DNA from: Neofusicoccum parvum
Taxonomy: Eukaryota > Ascomycota > Dothideomycetes > Botryosphaeriales > Botryosphaeriaceae
Direction of reading: 5' to 3'
Assembly: GCA_020912385.1 (NCBI GenBank)
Contig: CP087213.1
Span: 744,001-808,000, forward strand
DNA: 64,000 nt
Positions within the stretch are counted from its first letter, which is position 1. The number at the start of each line of letters is the position of its first letter. The notes beneath the pieces were generated by a model, which saw nothing but the letters and a program-made list of their open reading frames with translations, was not told the DNA's origin and did not search any database. Below are positions 20,934 through 30,719 of this stretch, one piece after another. A program made the position numbers and the translations under genes.

Positions 20934-22303
20934 ACGAAAAATTTACTTCCAACTTTTTGGGTTTGTACTAGTATTGTATCACTACTCCGCTCACAACGGC
21001 GCTGGCATTTGGGATATGGCGTTCTACAGGAGGCTGGAGAACTGGTTTGAAGCGTTGGATGTTACATTTTTGCACGATACCTGAGCAGCTTAGACATACA
21101 CTCGAGATTTGAGAAACAAGATCAGATTTTATAATTCCGAGTCAAGATAATAGAGTCTTCCAAGCCAAGAATTTCTTCCGCCAAGTCTCTCGTGGAGTTG
21201 CAATGGCTTCTTTTTGTCTTGTTTTGCAAACCCTAACTCGATAATGCCGCAGAAAGAGACCCACTTGCCAAATGGCAACCTTCATGCGGCAATTTTACCT
21301 ATTCATTCATGGTACCCAGCTATGTTCGTCTATCCTACAGTGGCTTATCCGTTTTTAGAAACAAACTTCAACATAAAATCGTAGGCGAGCGATGGGATCA
21401 CCTCAAGTGGTTGGAATAGATTTTGCGGACCTCCCTGTGGTCCCGTGGGGGTAATGTCAGCCACGATAGTTATGCGTGCCCATCATCATTCTCATACTTT
21501 CCCATCTTTCTACTTCCAGTGCCCCTCGATAGGTCATTCTCAGGCTCCACTGCCGTTGGCTCAGTCGAAGAAGCGGAGCCCTGGGTCTAACTGAAGAGCC
21601 ATGTCATAAAGGCACTCCGGGATCTCCTCCAAGTGGTTCCGCGATTGCCCTCTCCAGAGAATGGTGATAAGGCCATCGGGTCTCCATGTGAATTTCCCGG
21701 CCAGCTCGGAGCTGCTTGGTGTTCTCGAACATGCTCCCGCAGTCTGGTACCTAGAACCCGCAGTCTCTAGGCTCGCTGTACATAAACCAGACCATATCGG
21801 AGACAGCATCTGGGTCACCTTCCTGTAGGTCGACCCTTCCGGTGGTCGTTTCAAACCAGTTGCGCTTAGAAAATAGGCGGAAGTCGCAAGAGCGTATGCT
21901 GAGGATCTCACAATGAGCCTGCTTGCGAACCGTGGTCAAACATACTTCTTTACATGTTCTATTGCTTGGGAGCGTGTTATCTACGTAATCACGTGGAAAT
22001 TCAGAGGGATAACAAGAGTAACGTAGGTAATAAGGTTTATCTATTACTTGTGTAGTCAAGCAGTAATGACAGAACCGAAGAAGTATATGTCTTAAAAGTA
22101 GACGCCCACAGCATAGCGAGCGTATTCATGACGGAATCCCAAACCCAATAAAATTCAACGTAAAAACAGAATCAGTGAAGAGGTATTCGAAACCAGCAAG
22201 TCCAAGTCTAATGCAACAAGCGCTCCCATTGACACCGCTGATGCTTTCGTCAAGTATGTACATCGCCATCTATGCATATGCAAGCCCTTTCAGTCAACAA
22301 CAT
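20934..22303. other. AT-richer intergenic region holding a BTB-like relic
   Basis: Between the alternative oxidase stop and the cupin stop lies 1.37 kb that is visibly more AT-rich than its surroundings. Apart from the BTB-like fragment on the minus strand, no coding signal is seen. It contains the two 3' UTRs. Confidence 0.5.
21751..22059 (-). pseudogene. Decayed BTB/POZ-domain fragment
   Basis: A minus-strand frame contains a VRKQAHCEILSIRSCDFRLF segment followed by TTGRVDLQEGDPDAVSDMVW. This recalls the core of fungal BTB/POZ proteins, in which a VHK...L...S..F helix is followed by a TGRIDLPEDDPDAV-type segment. The fragment lacks an obvious ATG-led N-terminus, the canonical VHK is degraded to VRK, and the frame stops shortly after FMYSEPRDCGF. 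An overlapping minus-strand frame continues to 21561 without recognisable domain. The surroundings are AT-rich, which would fit mutational decay such as RIP, but I could not count dinucleotides. BTB proteins are protein-interaction adapters. Could alternatively be a short expressed gene with unrecognised introns. Confidence 0.5.
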
Positions 22304-23107
22304 CTAGCGCTTGGCAATGTTGCAGGTCTTGAGGCACTGCTCCACGCCCAGCGCGACGTTTGCGGGGATGTTCTTGCGGAACTTCTCGAGATCGGCGCCG
22401 TCGAGAGCCTCAGGGAAGCCAAGGGTAGCCTCGACGATGTCGCCGTTGAGGCCGAAGAAGTTCTGAGCGACCTGGCTGGTGCCAGGGTCCTCGGAGTTAA
22501 GCGTGGCGACGAAGGTGGCGTTGTCGCAGGTGGGGTTGAACTGGTAGTGGATGCTGCCGATGGGGAAAACGGCACCACCCAAGTTGCCCAGCGTGCCGGC
22601 GACCTCCGCATTCTGGCCGTCGGCAACCAGCCCGTTCTCGACGATGAAGCCGAAGTCGAGCGCAGAGCCCTGGACGAGCGTCAGGAACTCGGTGGCGCGC
22701 GGGTGGGTGTGGGGCGTGTTGAGGCCGCAGGCGCCGAGGAAGCCGACGGTGGTGCTGATGCCCAGGTCGGTCAGGATGGGGAAGTTGTTGATCTGCGCGG
22801 CCTTGAGGGCGCCGCCCTTGCCCTTGCCCGGGTCGACGTTGGCGGTGAAGTCGAAGGTGACGACCTTCTGCAGCTCGTCGGCGGGCAGCAGCTCCTGGCC
22901 CTTGCCGTCCTTGGTCAGGAGAAGCTTGAAGCGGTCGATGGCGCGGGGGGCATCCTTGAGCTTCTCGATCAGCGCAGTGTTGTCGACGGTCGGCGCAGGC
23001 GCGGCGGAGGTGGTTGAGGTGGCCCACGAGCTGTTGGACTCGTAGGGCAGGGCAGAGACGCCAGCGGCGAGGGCGGCGATGAGGATCTTGGCGACGGTGG
23101 AAGGCAT
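22304..23107 (-). CDS. Secreted spherulin-1-like cupin (germin-like)
   Basis: Single-exon gene of 267 residues. Residues 1-19 form a signal peptide (MPSTVAKILIAALAAGVSA), so the protein is probably secreted or wall-associated. The cupin core carries the germin box TPHTHPRATE, giving metal ligands His133, His135 and Glu140, and the second box IGSIHYQFN with His187: the full H-H-E-H set. Cys127 and Cys194 or the C-terminal CLKTC pair could form disulphides. Relatives are spherulin-1A of slime-mould spherules and fungal germin-like proteins, many linked to dormancy or stress; enzymatic activity (oxalate oxidase, dismutase) is not predictable from sequence. A TATA box lies 184 bases upstream, consistent with regulated expression. 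Confidence 0.92.
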   Translation of the reverse strand: MPSTVAKILIAALAAGVSALPYESNSSWATSTTSAAPAPTVDNTALIEKLKDAPRAIDRFKLLLTKDGKGQELLPADELQKVVTFDFTANVDPGKGKGGALKAAQINNFPILTDLGISTTVGFLGACGLNTPHTHPRATEFLTLVQGSALDFGFIVENGLVADGQNAEVAGTLGNLGGAVFPIGSIHYQFNPTCDNATFVATLNSEDPGTSQVAQNFFGLNGDIVEATLGFPEALDGADLEKFRKNIPANVALGVEQCLKTCNIAKR

Positions 23108-24135
23108 TGTTGTTGAGTGAATGGGTGGTTGCTCTAAATTAGATTATGGATGCTGGTTTAGAGAAGGACTCAAGGAAATGAGAACTGGAAATAAGGAAAA
23201 AGGGAGATAGAAAAAGGAGCTCCTGTTTCGTTTCTTGGTGTTGTGTTGCTGTGGATGATGGGGATACATTCTCGAGCCGGATCCCACAGCTTTATACTGC
23301 CATCTCATACTATGATTGCCCTCGTGGCGGCCTCCTCAGGAAGCGCCCTTGAGGCGCAAGGCCCGATAGCCAGGCTGAGCCTCAGCCCTGTTCGGAAAGC
23401 GGGAGATCCGGACAGGGAAAAAAGTGCCAAGAAGGTTAGCGCTCTACAAATACTTGCACTCAAAGTCATAAGCTTATCCTTAGGGTTGGAAATCCACCGT
23501 GGTCTGGAAGAAGCAGGGAGGATGAGTGGGCGAGCGCTGCTGCGAGCGGTGTGGCACAGTCTCTCGGATACCGGAGAGCGCGTGGCATGCGCCACGCCAC
23601 CAACCAAGGGTTACGTGGGTCCCAAGATGTCAAACAGAACGGAGGAGTGGGCGAGGCGGGGGCGCGGGGCACGTAGCACTGCGGCTATAGGTAGGATGGG
23701 CGGGATGTCCCGCCTGGCATAGATTGTAAGCAAGTCTAGAAATAGAAACCCTCCACATTACATCGCAAAAGTGCCGAGCCGAGAGCAAACGAGATTCGTT
23801 ACCAGCCCGATCAAGCAAACGGGCGTCGTTGAGATGACGGAAATCTATGCGCTGTCGTGACGGTCGTGGGAAACATGAAACCAACACCCTGCGTGAACGC
23901 TGCAGCCTCGCTGCCAGCTGGAACTAAGCGCCGCTCGCAGCAATGCTTGTGCGCCTGAAAATAAAGTGTTTTCGGATGTGTTGATTCCGGAATCAACGTG
24001 GAATGTTGGCACCCGCTGTGATTGGGCGGGGCCATGTGGTCGCGGGCGCAGCAGGCGCCAAATCACGGCTGTTGGTGGAGGAAACGCAGCTGAGCCACGC
24101 GAAACACGCTTGTTGAAACACAAACCACAGGGGCG
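23108..24135. other. 1 kb spacer upstream of the cupin gene
   Basis: Holds the cupin promoter and the 3' UTR of the next minus-strand gene. No additional gene is supported; frames seen are unsupported and lack domains. Confidence 0.45.
23291..23296 (-). promoter_or_regulatory. TATA box of the cupin gene
   Basis: On the minus strand the bases read TATAAA, 184 bases before the cupin start codon. Leader sequence between it and the start is purine/pyrimidine-skewed and has no competing TATA. Confidence 0.5.
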
Positions 24136-25083
24136 CTATGCCACCGAGGGCGGTCCGCTCGAGCCTGAATCCAGCTCCATGGGGTCCTGCAACACCCAAA
24201 ATGGGAGCGTGTGCAAACCACCCAGGTCGGGCGGGTCCGAGGCTGGCCGGGCCATGCTCCCGCCGCTGCCGTGATCCTGCTCCTGTTCTTCGGTGAGCGT
24301 GTAAGAGTCGCCAAGATCCTCGAATATCAGCGATGACCTGTCGCCGGCACCGGGTGCGCCATTCAGCTTGCGTCTGAGGCGGCGCGCGTTGGAGCCAGCT
24401 TCGTGGGCGCCCAGCCCGTCGAGATCGGCGTCGTCCGTATCACTGCCAATGCTCTGGCTGTGCGTACGCTTGAACGGCCGCACGCTCCAGCGCTTCTTTC
24501 GCCGCTCAAACCTACGCCGCTGCTCCTCGTCGGTGTTGAGGCTTTCGTCATCGCAGTTCAGTTCTTCGAACCTCCCTGAAATGCCCGCGTCATCTTCTGG
24601 GCCGTTTCGTGCGGGTTTTTGCCCGGTCGCTTCCTCGACTCCATCTGGACGGACGACTTCTGTGTCGCTGTCATATCCAATGTCGTCCTCGGTGATCTCT
24701 TCAACGTCGAAGTCGCCGTCCTTGATTGTGACGACCGGCTTATCCTCCTCCAACGGAAACGGCTCCTCGACTAGTGACTCTGAGTCGTCTACCGATAGCC
24801 CGTCTTCCATTTTCGTGGGACTGGAGGCAGCTGAAGAGATCGACGAAGAATCGAGGCTCTGCGGCCGAGCAAAGAAAAAATTGTGGGTGTGGGCCTTGCG
24901 TCCTACGGTTTCCAATGTTGGCGTCGGTGCCGGATACGGCGAGCCTATGTGCTGTTCGTACGGTGGAGGCGGGTCGGCGAAATGTATGTAGTCGGGGTGG
25001 GGGAATGCGCAAGATGTGGTGGGAGGACTGGTAGGCCCGTTCAGTGGCGCATCCAACACCGGAGGATATCTCGGTCCCTCCAT
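24136..25083 (-). CDS. Uncharacterised acidic/basic low-complexity protein
   Basis: Intronless frame of 315 residues starting MEGPRYPPVLDAPLNG. A longer reading upstream would need a GTG start, so this ATG is preferred. No catalytic domain is visible. The N-terminal third is Pro/Ser-rich (PPPPYEQ), the middle is acidic (VTIKDGDFDVEEITEDDIGY, with repeated DD/EE), and then a compact basic block RRRFERRKKRWSVRPFKRTH is followed by SQSIGSDTDDADLDGLG and RRLRRKLNG. The charge alternation and the single Trp-containing basic motif look like a nuclear or signalling adapter conserved in moulds, but I recall no characterised homologue. C-terminus ends in a Gly/Ser/Pro-rich tail. It diverges from alpha-COP. 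Confidence 0.8.
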   Translation of the reverse strand: MEGPRYPPVLDAPLNGPTSPPTTSCAFPHPDYIHFADPPPPYEQHIGSPYPAPTPTLETVGRKAHTHNFFFARPQSLDSSSISSAASSPTKMEDGLSVDDSESLVEEPFPLEEDKPVVTIKDGDFDVEEITEDDIGYDSDTEVVRPDGVEEATGQKPARNGPEDDAGISGRFEELNCDDESLNTDEEQRRRFERRKKRWSVRPFKRTHSQSIGSDTDDADLDGLGAHEAGSNARRLRRKLNGAPGAGDRSSLIFEDLGDSYTLTEEQEQDHGSGGSMARPASDPPDLGGLHTLPFWVLQDPMELDSGSSGPPSVA

Positions 25084-26420
25084 GATCTCCACTGCTCCGC
25101 TCACGACGAGCTCGCAGGCGATCGGCGGCCCTCGCTTGGCGTTCGCAGGACTATATTAGGTTTATAACTTCGACGACTCGGCGTGGCTGCGCGGCTCTTC
25201 TACGATTATGGATGGTATCCGCAAAAAGGTCATTTTCTGCAAGAGATATGCTGCGATCGACGGCGATTTCAGAGCGACAATGGCGGGGCTGGACGGAGAG
25301 CGCGCCTCATTGCGCGTCAGTCAATGCGACGGCTCTTCTTATCGCTGGGCTGGCGACGTTACCGTGGGCCAGGCAGCAGAGGCGTATGCCTACCAAGGCA
25401 GGCCGGCCGAGGGGCAGAGGGGCACGCCGTGTGTATGCGCGGGACGGCTCCGGCGAGGACAGGCCGGCGCTGGGAAGATGACGAATGGCGCGCGGCAACA
25501 GCTGACGGCGGGCCACAGCAGGCGGGATGGAATTGATCGCAGCCCGGGGTGTCCAGGACGTTGCGGGGCAGTAACCAGGCGGCTGAGTGCTCGCAGCGCA
25601 GAGAGAGGCTCGCAGGCGGAGAGCGACGGCGTGGAGAGGGCTCTGGGAGCAGCTGGGCGGGTGGCAGCCGCGGAGGACATGAACTGGACGAGCGGCGACT
25701 GGGGCGATTCTGGGTATCACAGGCTTCAGGTGGCTAGATGCAGGCCGTGGTTGGCGTCTGCACATGCATGACGAAGGGTTCTCGTTCGGAGCCATCAAGA
25801 GCCCACGATCAGCAAACCGGGACGTTCGCAACGCCGCCTGGGAGCCGTAAGTGGATGTGCCGCATAACAGCGTCCAGGGATACCCCATGCAATGCCAATT
25901 GGTGATCGCTGTGATTTCTGGCGGGGCTGCGGCGCCTTGGAGGCCGCAGCCTCGACATCTCACGTGCAGAGAGCCTGGCGGCGACCGCGATGCCGTCACG
26001 CGCGGCGCAATGACTCGGCGGCGGAGAGACGGCGGCGAGGTCGACGCCTCAGGCAGCCGGCTCGCGCCCTCGAGACGCTGTCGGTCCGACGCCGCACGCC
26101 GCCGCAACGTTGCGCGGTCCCCCGTCTCCGCCGGGCGGGCACGTGTTCGTGGGCGGGCTCCGCGCTTGGCAGGGCTGCGGCAGAACATCGGAAGCATACT
26201 GGACACTTCACCGTCCACCGCGGGCGCGCAGGCACGCACTTCTGGTGAAGCTCAAGCTGGCTGGGTGCCGAACCGCTGAACACCCTCTTCACCAGCACCT
26301 CGCTCCCTCGCTCTCTCTGCGCCGCCGCCCTCTCCCCCCGTTGTCCCGCTCCGAATTGGCCGGTGCTGAGCGAGTTCCTCTGCCTTGCCTGAAGCTGCGG
26401 CTTCTCCCTGAACAGCCACC
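25084..26420. promoter_or_regulatory. 1.3 kb divergent promoter region upstream of alpha-COP
   Basis: Spacer between two divergent starts. It is GC-rich in its right half, with a CT-rich tract (26290-26350) just upstream of the alpha-COP start, a common feature of fungal housekeeping promoters. Open frames on both strands are arginine/alanine-rich and unsupported. Confidence 0.45.
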
Positions 26421-29400
26421 ATGTCGTCCCCGAACATGCTCACAAAGGCACGTTGCGCGTCGCACCCGCTCGTCGCCAGCTCTGCTGACCGCGTTGCAGT
26501 TCGAGTCCAAGTCGTCCAGGGCGAAGGGCATTGCCTTCCACCCCAAGCGGTGCGCCTCGCAATATTCTCTCGCACTCCCGCTCCCCGCTGACGCCAGATA
26601 GACCATGGATCCTCGTCTCCCTACACTCGTCCACCATCCAGCTGTGGGACTACCGCATGGGCACCCTGATTGACCGCTTCGAAGAGCACGATGGTCCCGT
26701 CCGCGGCATCGACTTCCACAAGACGCAGCCCCTCTTCGTCTCAGGAGGAGACGACTACAAGATCAAGGTGTGGTCCTACCAGACCCGCCGCTGTCTGTTC
26801 ACCCTCAATGGGCACTTGGACTATGTGCGCACTGTCTTCTTCCACCACGAATTGCCGTGGATTTTGTCTAGCTCCGACGATCAGACCATCAGGATATGGA
26901 ACTGGCAGAACCGCTCTCTGAGTACGTTGCCATTGCGCTCAAGACACGTTGTCCGCGAAGCTGACAGATGCCCCTAGTCTGCACCATGACCGGCCACAAC
27001 CATTACACTATGTGCGCGCAGTTCCACCCTAAGGAGGACCTCGTTGTCTCCGCCTCTCTCGACCAGTCTGTCCGCGTCTGGGACATCTCCGGCCTCCGCA
27101 AGAAGCACTCCGCACCTACCTCGATGACCTTCGAAGACCAGATGGCCCGCGCCAACGCGAACCAGGCGGACATGTTTGGCAACACTGATGCCGTTGTCAA
27201 GTTTGTGCTGGAGGGTCACGACCGTGGTGTCAACTGGGTTGCTTTCCATCCCACGCTGCCATTGATCGTCTCCGCAGGTGACGACAGACTGGTCAAGTTG
27301 TGGAGGATGAGCGAGACCAAGGCTTGGGAAGTGGATACGTGCAGAGGACACTTCCAGAACGTTTCTGCGTGCTTGTTCCACCCTCACCAGGACCTGATCC
27401 TCTCCGTCGGCGAGGACAAGTCCATTAGGGTTTGGGACCTGAACAAGCGCACCTCTGTTCAGTCGTTCAAGAGGGAAAATGACCGCTTCTGGGTCATTGC
27501 GGCGCATCCGGAGATCAACCTGTTCGCCGCAGGCCATGACAACGGTGTCATGGTCTTCAAGCTCGAGCGTGAAAGGCCGGCCTCCGCCGTGTACCAGAAC
27601 CAACTTTTCTACATCACTAAGGAGAAGCACGTCCGCTCTTACGACTTCACCAAGAACCTTGAGTCGCCGTCAATGTTGTCGCTGAAGAAGCTCGGCAGCG
27701 CGTGGGTTCCGCCTCGAACGCTGTCGTACAACCCCGCCGAACGCGCTATCTTGGTCACTTCGCCCGCCGATGGAGGTTGCTACGAGCTGATTAGCTTACC
27801 TCGTGATGCTACCGGCGCTGTAGAACCCACTGATACCAAGCGTGGACCTGGAAACTCTGCGGTTTTCGTTGCCCGCAACAGGTTTGCCGTCTTCAACCAG
27901 GCTAACCAGCAGATCGACATCAAGGACCTGTCGAACTCGACAACCAAGACGATTAAGCCCCCGCATGGCACTACAGATATTTACTTTGGCGGTACCGGAT
28001 GCCTTCTTCTGATTACTCCTACCTCCGTGGTTCTTTACGACATCCAACAGAAGAAGCACCTTGCCGAACTCGCTGTCAATGGTGTCAAGTATGTCGTCTG
28101 GTCGAACGATGGTCTTCACGCGGCACTTCTTAGCAAGCACAATGTCACGATCGTTACGAAGAGCCTCGAGCAGGTCAGCACCTTGCATGAGACCATCCGG
28201 ATCAAGAGTGCTACCTGGGATGACGCTGGCGTCCTTCTTTACTCCACCTTGAACCACATCAAGTACACCCTCATGAACGGCGACAACGGTATTGTTCGCA
28301 CTCTGGAGCATACTGTTTATCTGGTTAGGGTCAAGGGTCGCAACGTCTACTGCCTGGACCGCTCTGCAAAGCCGAAGATCCTCCAGATTGACCCGACCGA
28401 GTATCGCTTCAAGCTTGCTCTCATCAAACGCAACTACGACGAGATGCTCAACATCATTAAGACCTCCAGTCTTGTTGGCCAGAGCATCATTGCTTATCTG
28501 CAGAAGAAGGGTTACCCGGAGATTGCGCTCCAGTTCGTCCAAGATCCTCAGACCAGGTTCGAGCTTGCGATTGAGTGCGGAAACCTCGATGTTGCCGTGG
28601 AGATGGCCAAGCAATTGGACAGACCGAAGCTGTGGACTCGTCTCAGCACCGAGGCTCTTGCTCACGGAAACCACAAGATCGTCGAGATGACTTACCAAAA
28701 GTTGCGGACCTTCGACAAGCTCTCGTTCCTTTATCTCGCAACGGGTGACAAGGAAAAGCTCACTCGCATGGCCAAGATTGCTGAGCATCGTGGCGACATG
28801 ACCTCCCGTTTCCAGAACGCAGTCTACCTTGGGGATGTCGAGAGCAGGATCGACATGTTCAAGGAGATCGACCAATGTAAGCCCTCTTCAGCATGATTTG
28901 TGTAGTTGGGTGAACTAACTTTTACCACAGACCCCCTGGCGTATGTGCTTGCGAAGTCGCATGGCTTGGAGGAGGAATGTCAAAATATTCTCGAGGCAAG
29001 CGGTCTGACCGAAGACCAAATCTCCCTTCCCTCCATTGGCGAGCCCCTCACACCGCCTAAGCCTGTTGTTCCCACTTACACGGCCAACTGGCCCGTCAAG
29101 AGCTCTGGTGTCTCTGTCTTTGAGAAGGCATTGCTTGGTGAAGAGCTGGATGCGGACGAGCTGGCACCAGCAACCAATGGCTACGGTGACGAGGATCTCA
29201 TCGAGGCCGAAACTGAAACCCAGCGCAACGGTGCTTTCGATGATGCTGAGGAAGACGAGGACGCAGCTGGCTGGGACATGGGCGGCGATGACGATATCGA
29301 GGTTGAGGACGACTTCGTCAACGTCGAAAGCGTGGAAGCAGGCGCCGGCAGCAGCGAGGCCGACCTGTGGACGAGGAATTCCCCCATTGCGGCCGACCAT

Positions 29401-30300
29401 GTTGCTGGTGGTTCATTCGAAAGCGCGATGCAACTTCTCAACAGGCAAGTCGGCGCTGTCAACTTCAAGCCGATTGAGTGGAGATTCCAGGAAATCTACC
29501 AAGCCTCAAGAACCTTCTTGCCTGCTAACGTGGGTCTGCCTCCACTCGTCAACTACGTCCGGAGAACGACAGACGAGACAGACTCCAGGAAGGTGCTGCC
29601 TATTATCCCCCGCGATCTGGAGTCAATCACAACCACCGATCTCGCCGCTGGAAAGACGGCTATGCGGAGCAACAAGCTGGAGGATGGTGTTGTGACCTTC
29701 AAGAAGATTCTCCACTCCATGCTCCTCAATGCTGTCACCACCCAGGCTGAGGTTGCTGAAGCCAAGAGGCTCATTGCAACGGCTGGTCAATACGCGCTAA
29801 GCATGAGCATTGAGCTCGAGCGCCGTAGACTGACCAACAATAGCCAAGACATACAGGCTCTGGATGAGGAGACGAAGAAGCGGGCATTCGAACTGTCTGC
29901 TTACTTCACCGTGCCTGAGGTGGAGCCGGCGCACAAGGCGCTGGCACTATATGCGGCGATGAACTTCGCACACAAGAACAAGCAGCATAACAGCGCGCTG
30001 TCGTTCGCCAACACGCTGCTGGACCGCGGCTCCACGAATGCCAAGTTCAAGGAGAGCGCGCGCAAAATCAAGACGGTGTGCGAGCGCAACCCCAACGACG
30101 CGGTCGAGATTGATTTCGACACGTTCGCCGACTTCGAGATCTGCGCCGCCAGCTACACGCCCATCTACGCTGGTTCTCCCAGCACGGCTTGCCAGTACTG
30201 CAGCGTCAAGTATCAGGCCAAGTTCAAGGGCACTGTCTGCAAGATATGCGAGGTTTGCCAGGTCGGCGCACCTGCGAGCGGTCTGAGGTTGTGCTTGTAG
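26421..30300 (+). CDS. COP1: Coatomer subunit alpha (alpha-COP)
   Basis: Subunit of the COPI coat that drives Golgi-to-ER retrograde vesicle transport and recognises dilysine cargo. Five exons (26421-26447, 26500-26549, 26602-26921, 26978-28876, 28931-30300) join to 1221 residues, the expected length. The N-terminus [25 protein letters not shown] leads into a seven-bladed WD40 propeller (~1-320: [59 protein letters not shown]). The second propeller/coatomer region spans ~320-600, a helical solenoid ~600-800, an acidic linker ~860-920, and the C-terminal domain that binds epsilon-COP ends [19 protein letters not shown]. The first intron uses a GC donor. The first exons are only 27 and 50 nt. 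Confidence 0.97.
26448..26499 (+). other. COP1: GC-AG intron 1 of alpha-COP
   Basis: After ACAAAG the intron begins GCACGT and ends TTGCAG, with CTGAC as branch site; length 52 nt. The only nearby GT would shift the frame and destroy the conserved MLTK-FESKSSR junction. This is the second GC-AG intron in the window. Confidence 0.85.
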
Positions 30301-30719
30301 GTGGTTGGTGGCGGATGACTGGCGCAGGGTACAGAAAAGAGTGTAATGGAGATGGATTGGGTCATGAAGGGGAGAGGTTGACGGTCTTGAATGATGCAAC
30401 GACTCTTACTGCGCTGCACAATTAGCAGGTGTTGGGACCTTGTTGTTGGGCCGGGAGGGCTCTGGTGGTAGAAAGATGGATTCGATTGTTTTTGCTCCCC
30501 TTTTTTTGCTCTTGCATGTAGCGTACGAGACACAAAATTTTAGGGCTGTTGTGCTACTTCAAGTGGATTTGTCTGATCGTCGTGTTTTTGGTATGAGATG
30601 AAGTTGATGGTTTAGTCTGAGCGTGCCCGGAGTGCCATCACACTGCCGCTTTTCACTCCTTTGACCTTTTAGCTAAAGGAAACTCCTAACACACATTGCG
30701 TTGTACTGGTATTCTCTAA
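30301..30719. other. Spacer between convergent alpha-COP and DUF3176 genes
   Basis: A 419-base segment holding both 3' UTRs; T-rich on the plus strand near 30480-30520. No gene or strong inverted-repeat terminator is seen. Confidence 0.45.

Noticed and set aside
27796..28875. 359-residue minus-strand frame within alpha-COP
   Set aside because: Antisense shadow of a long, well-conserved exon; composition follows from the alpha-COP codons.
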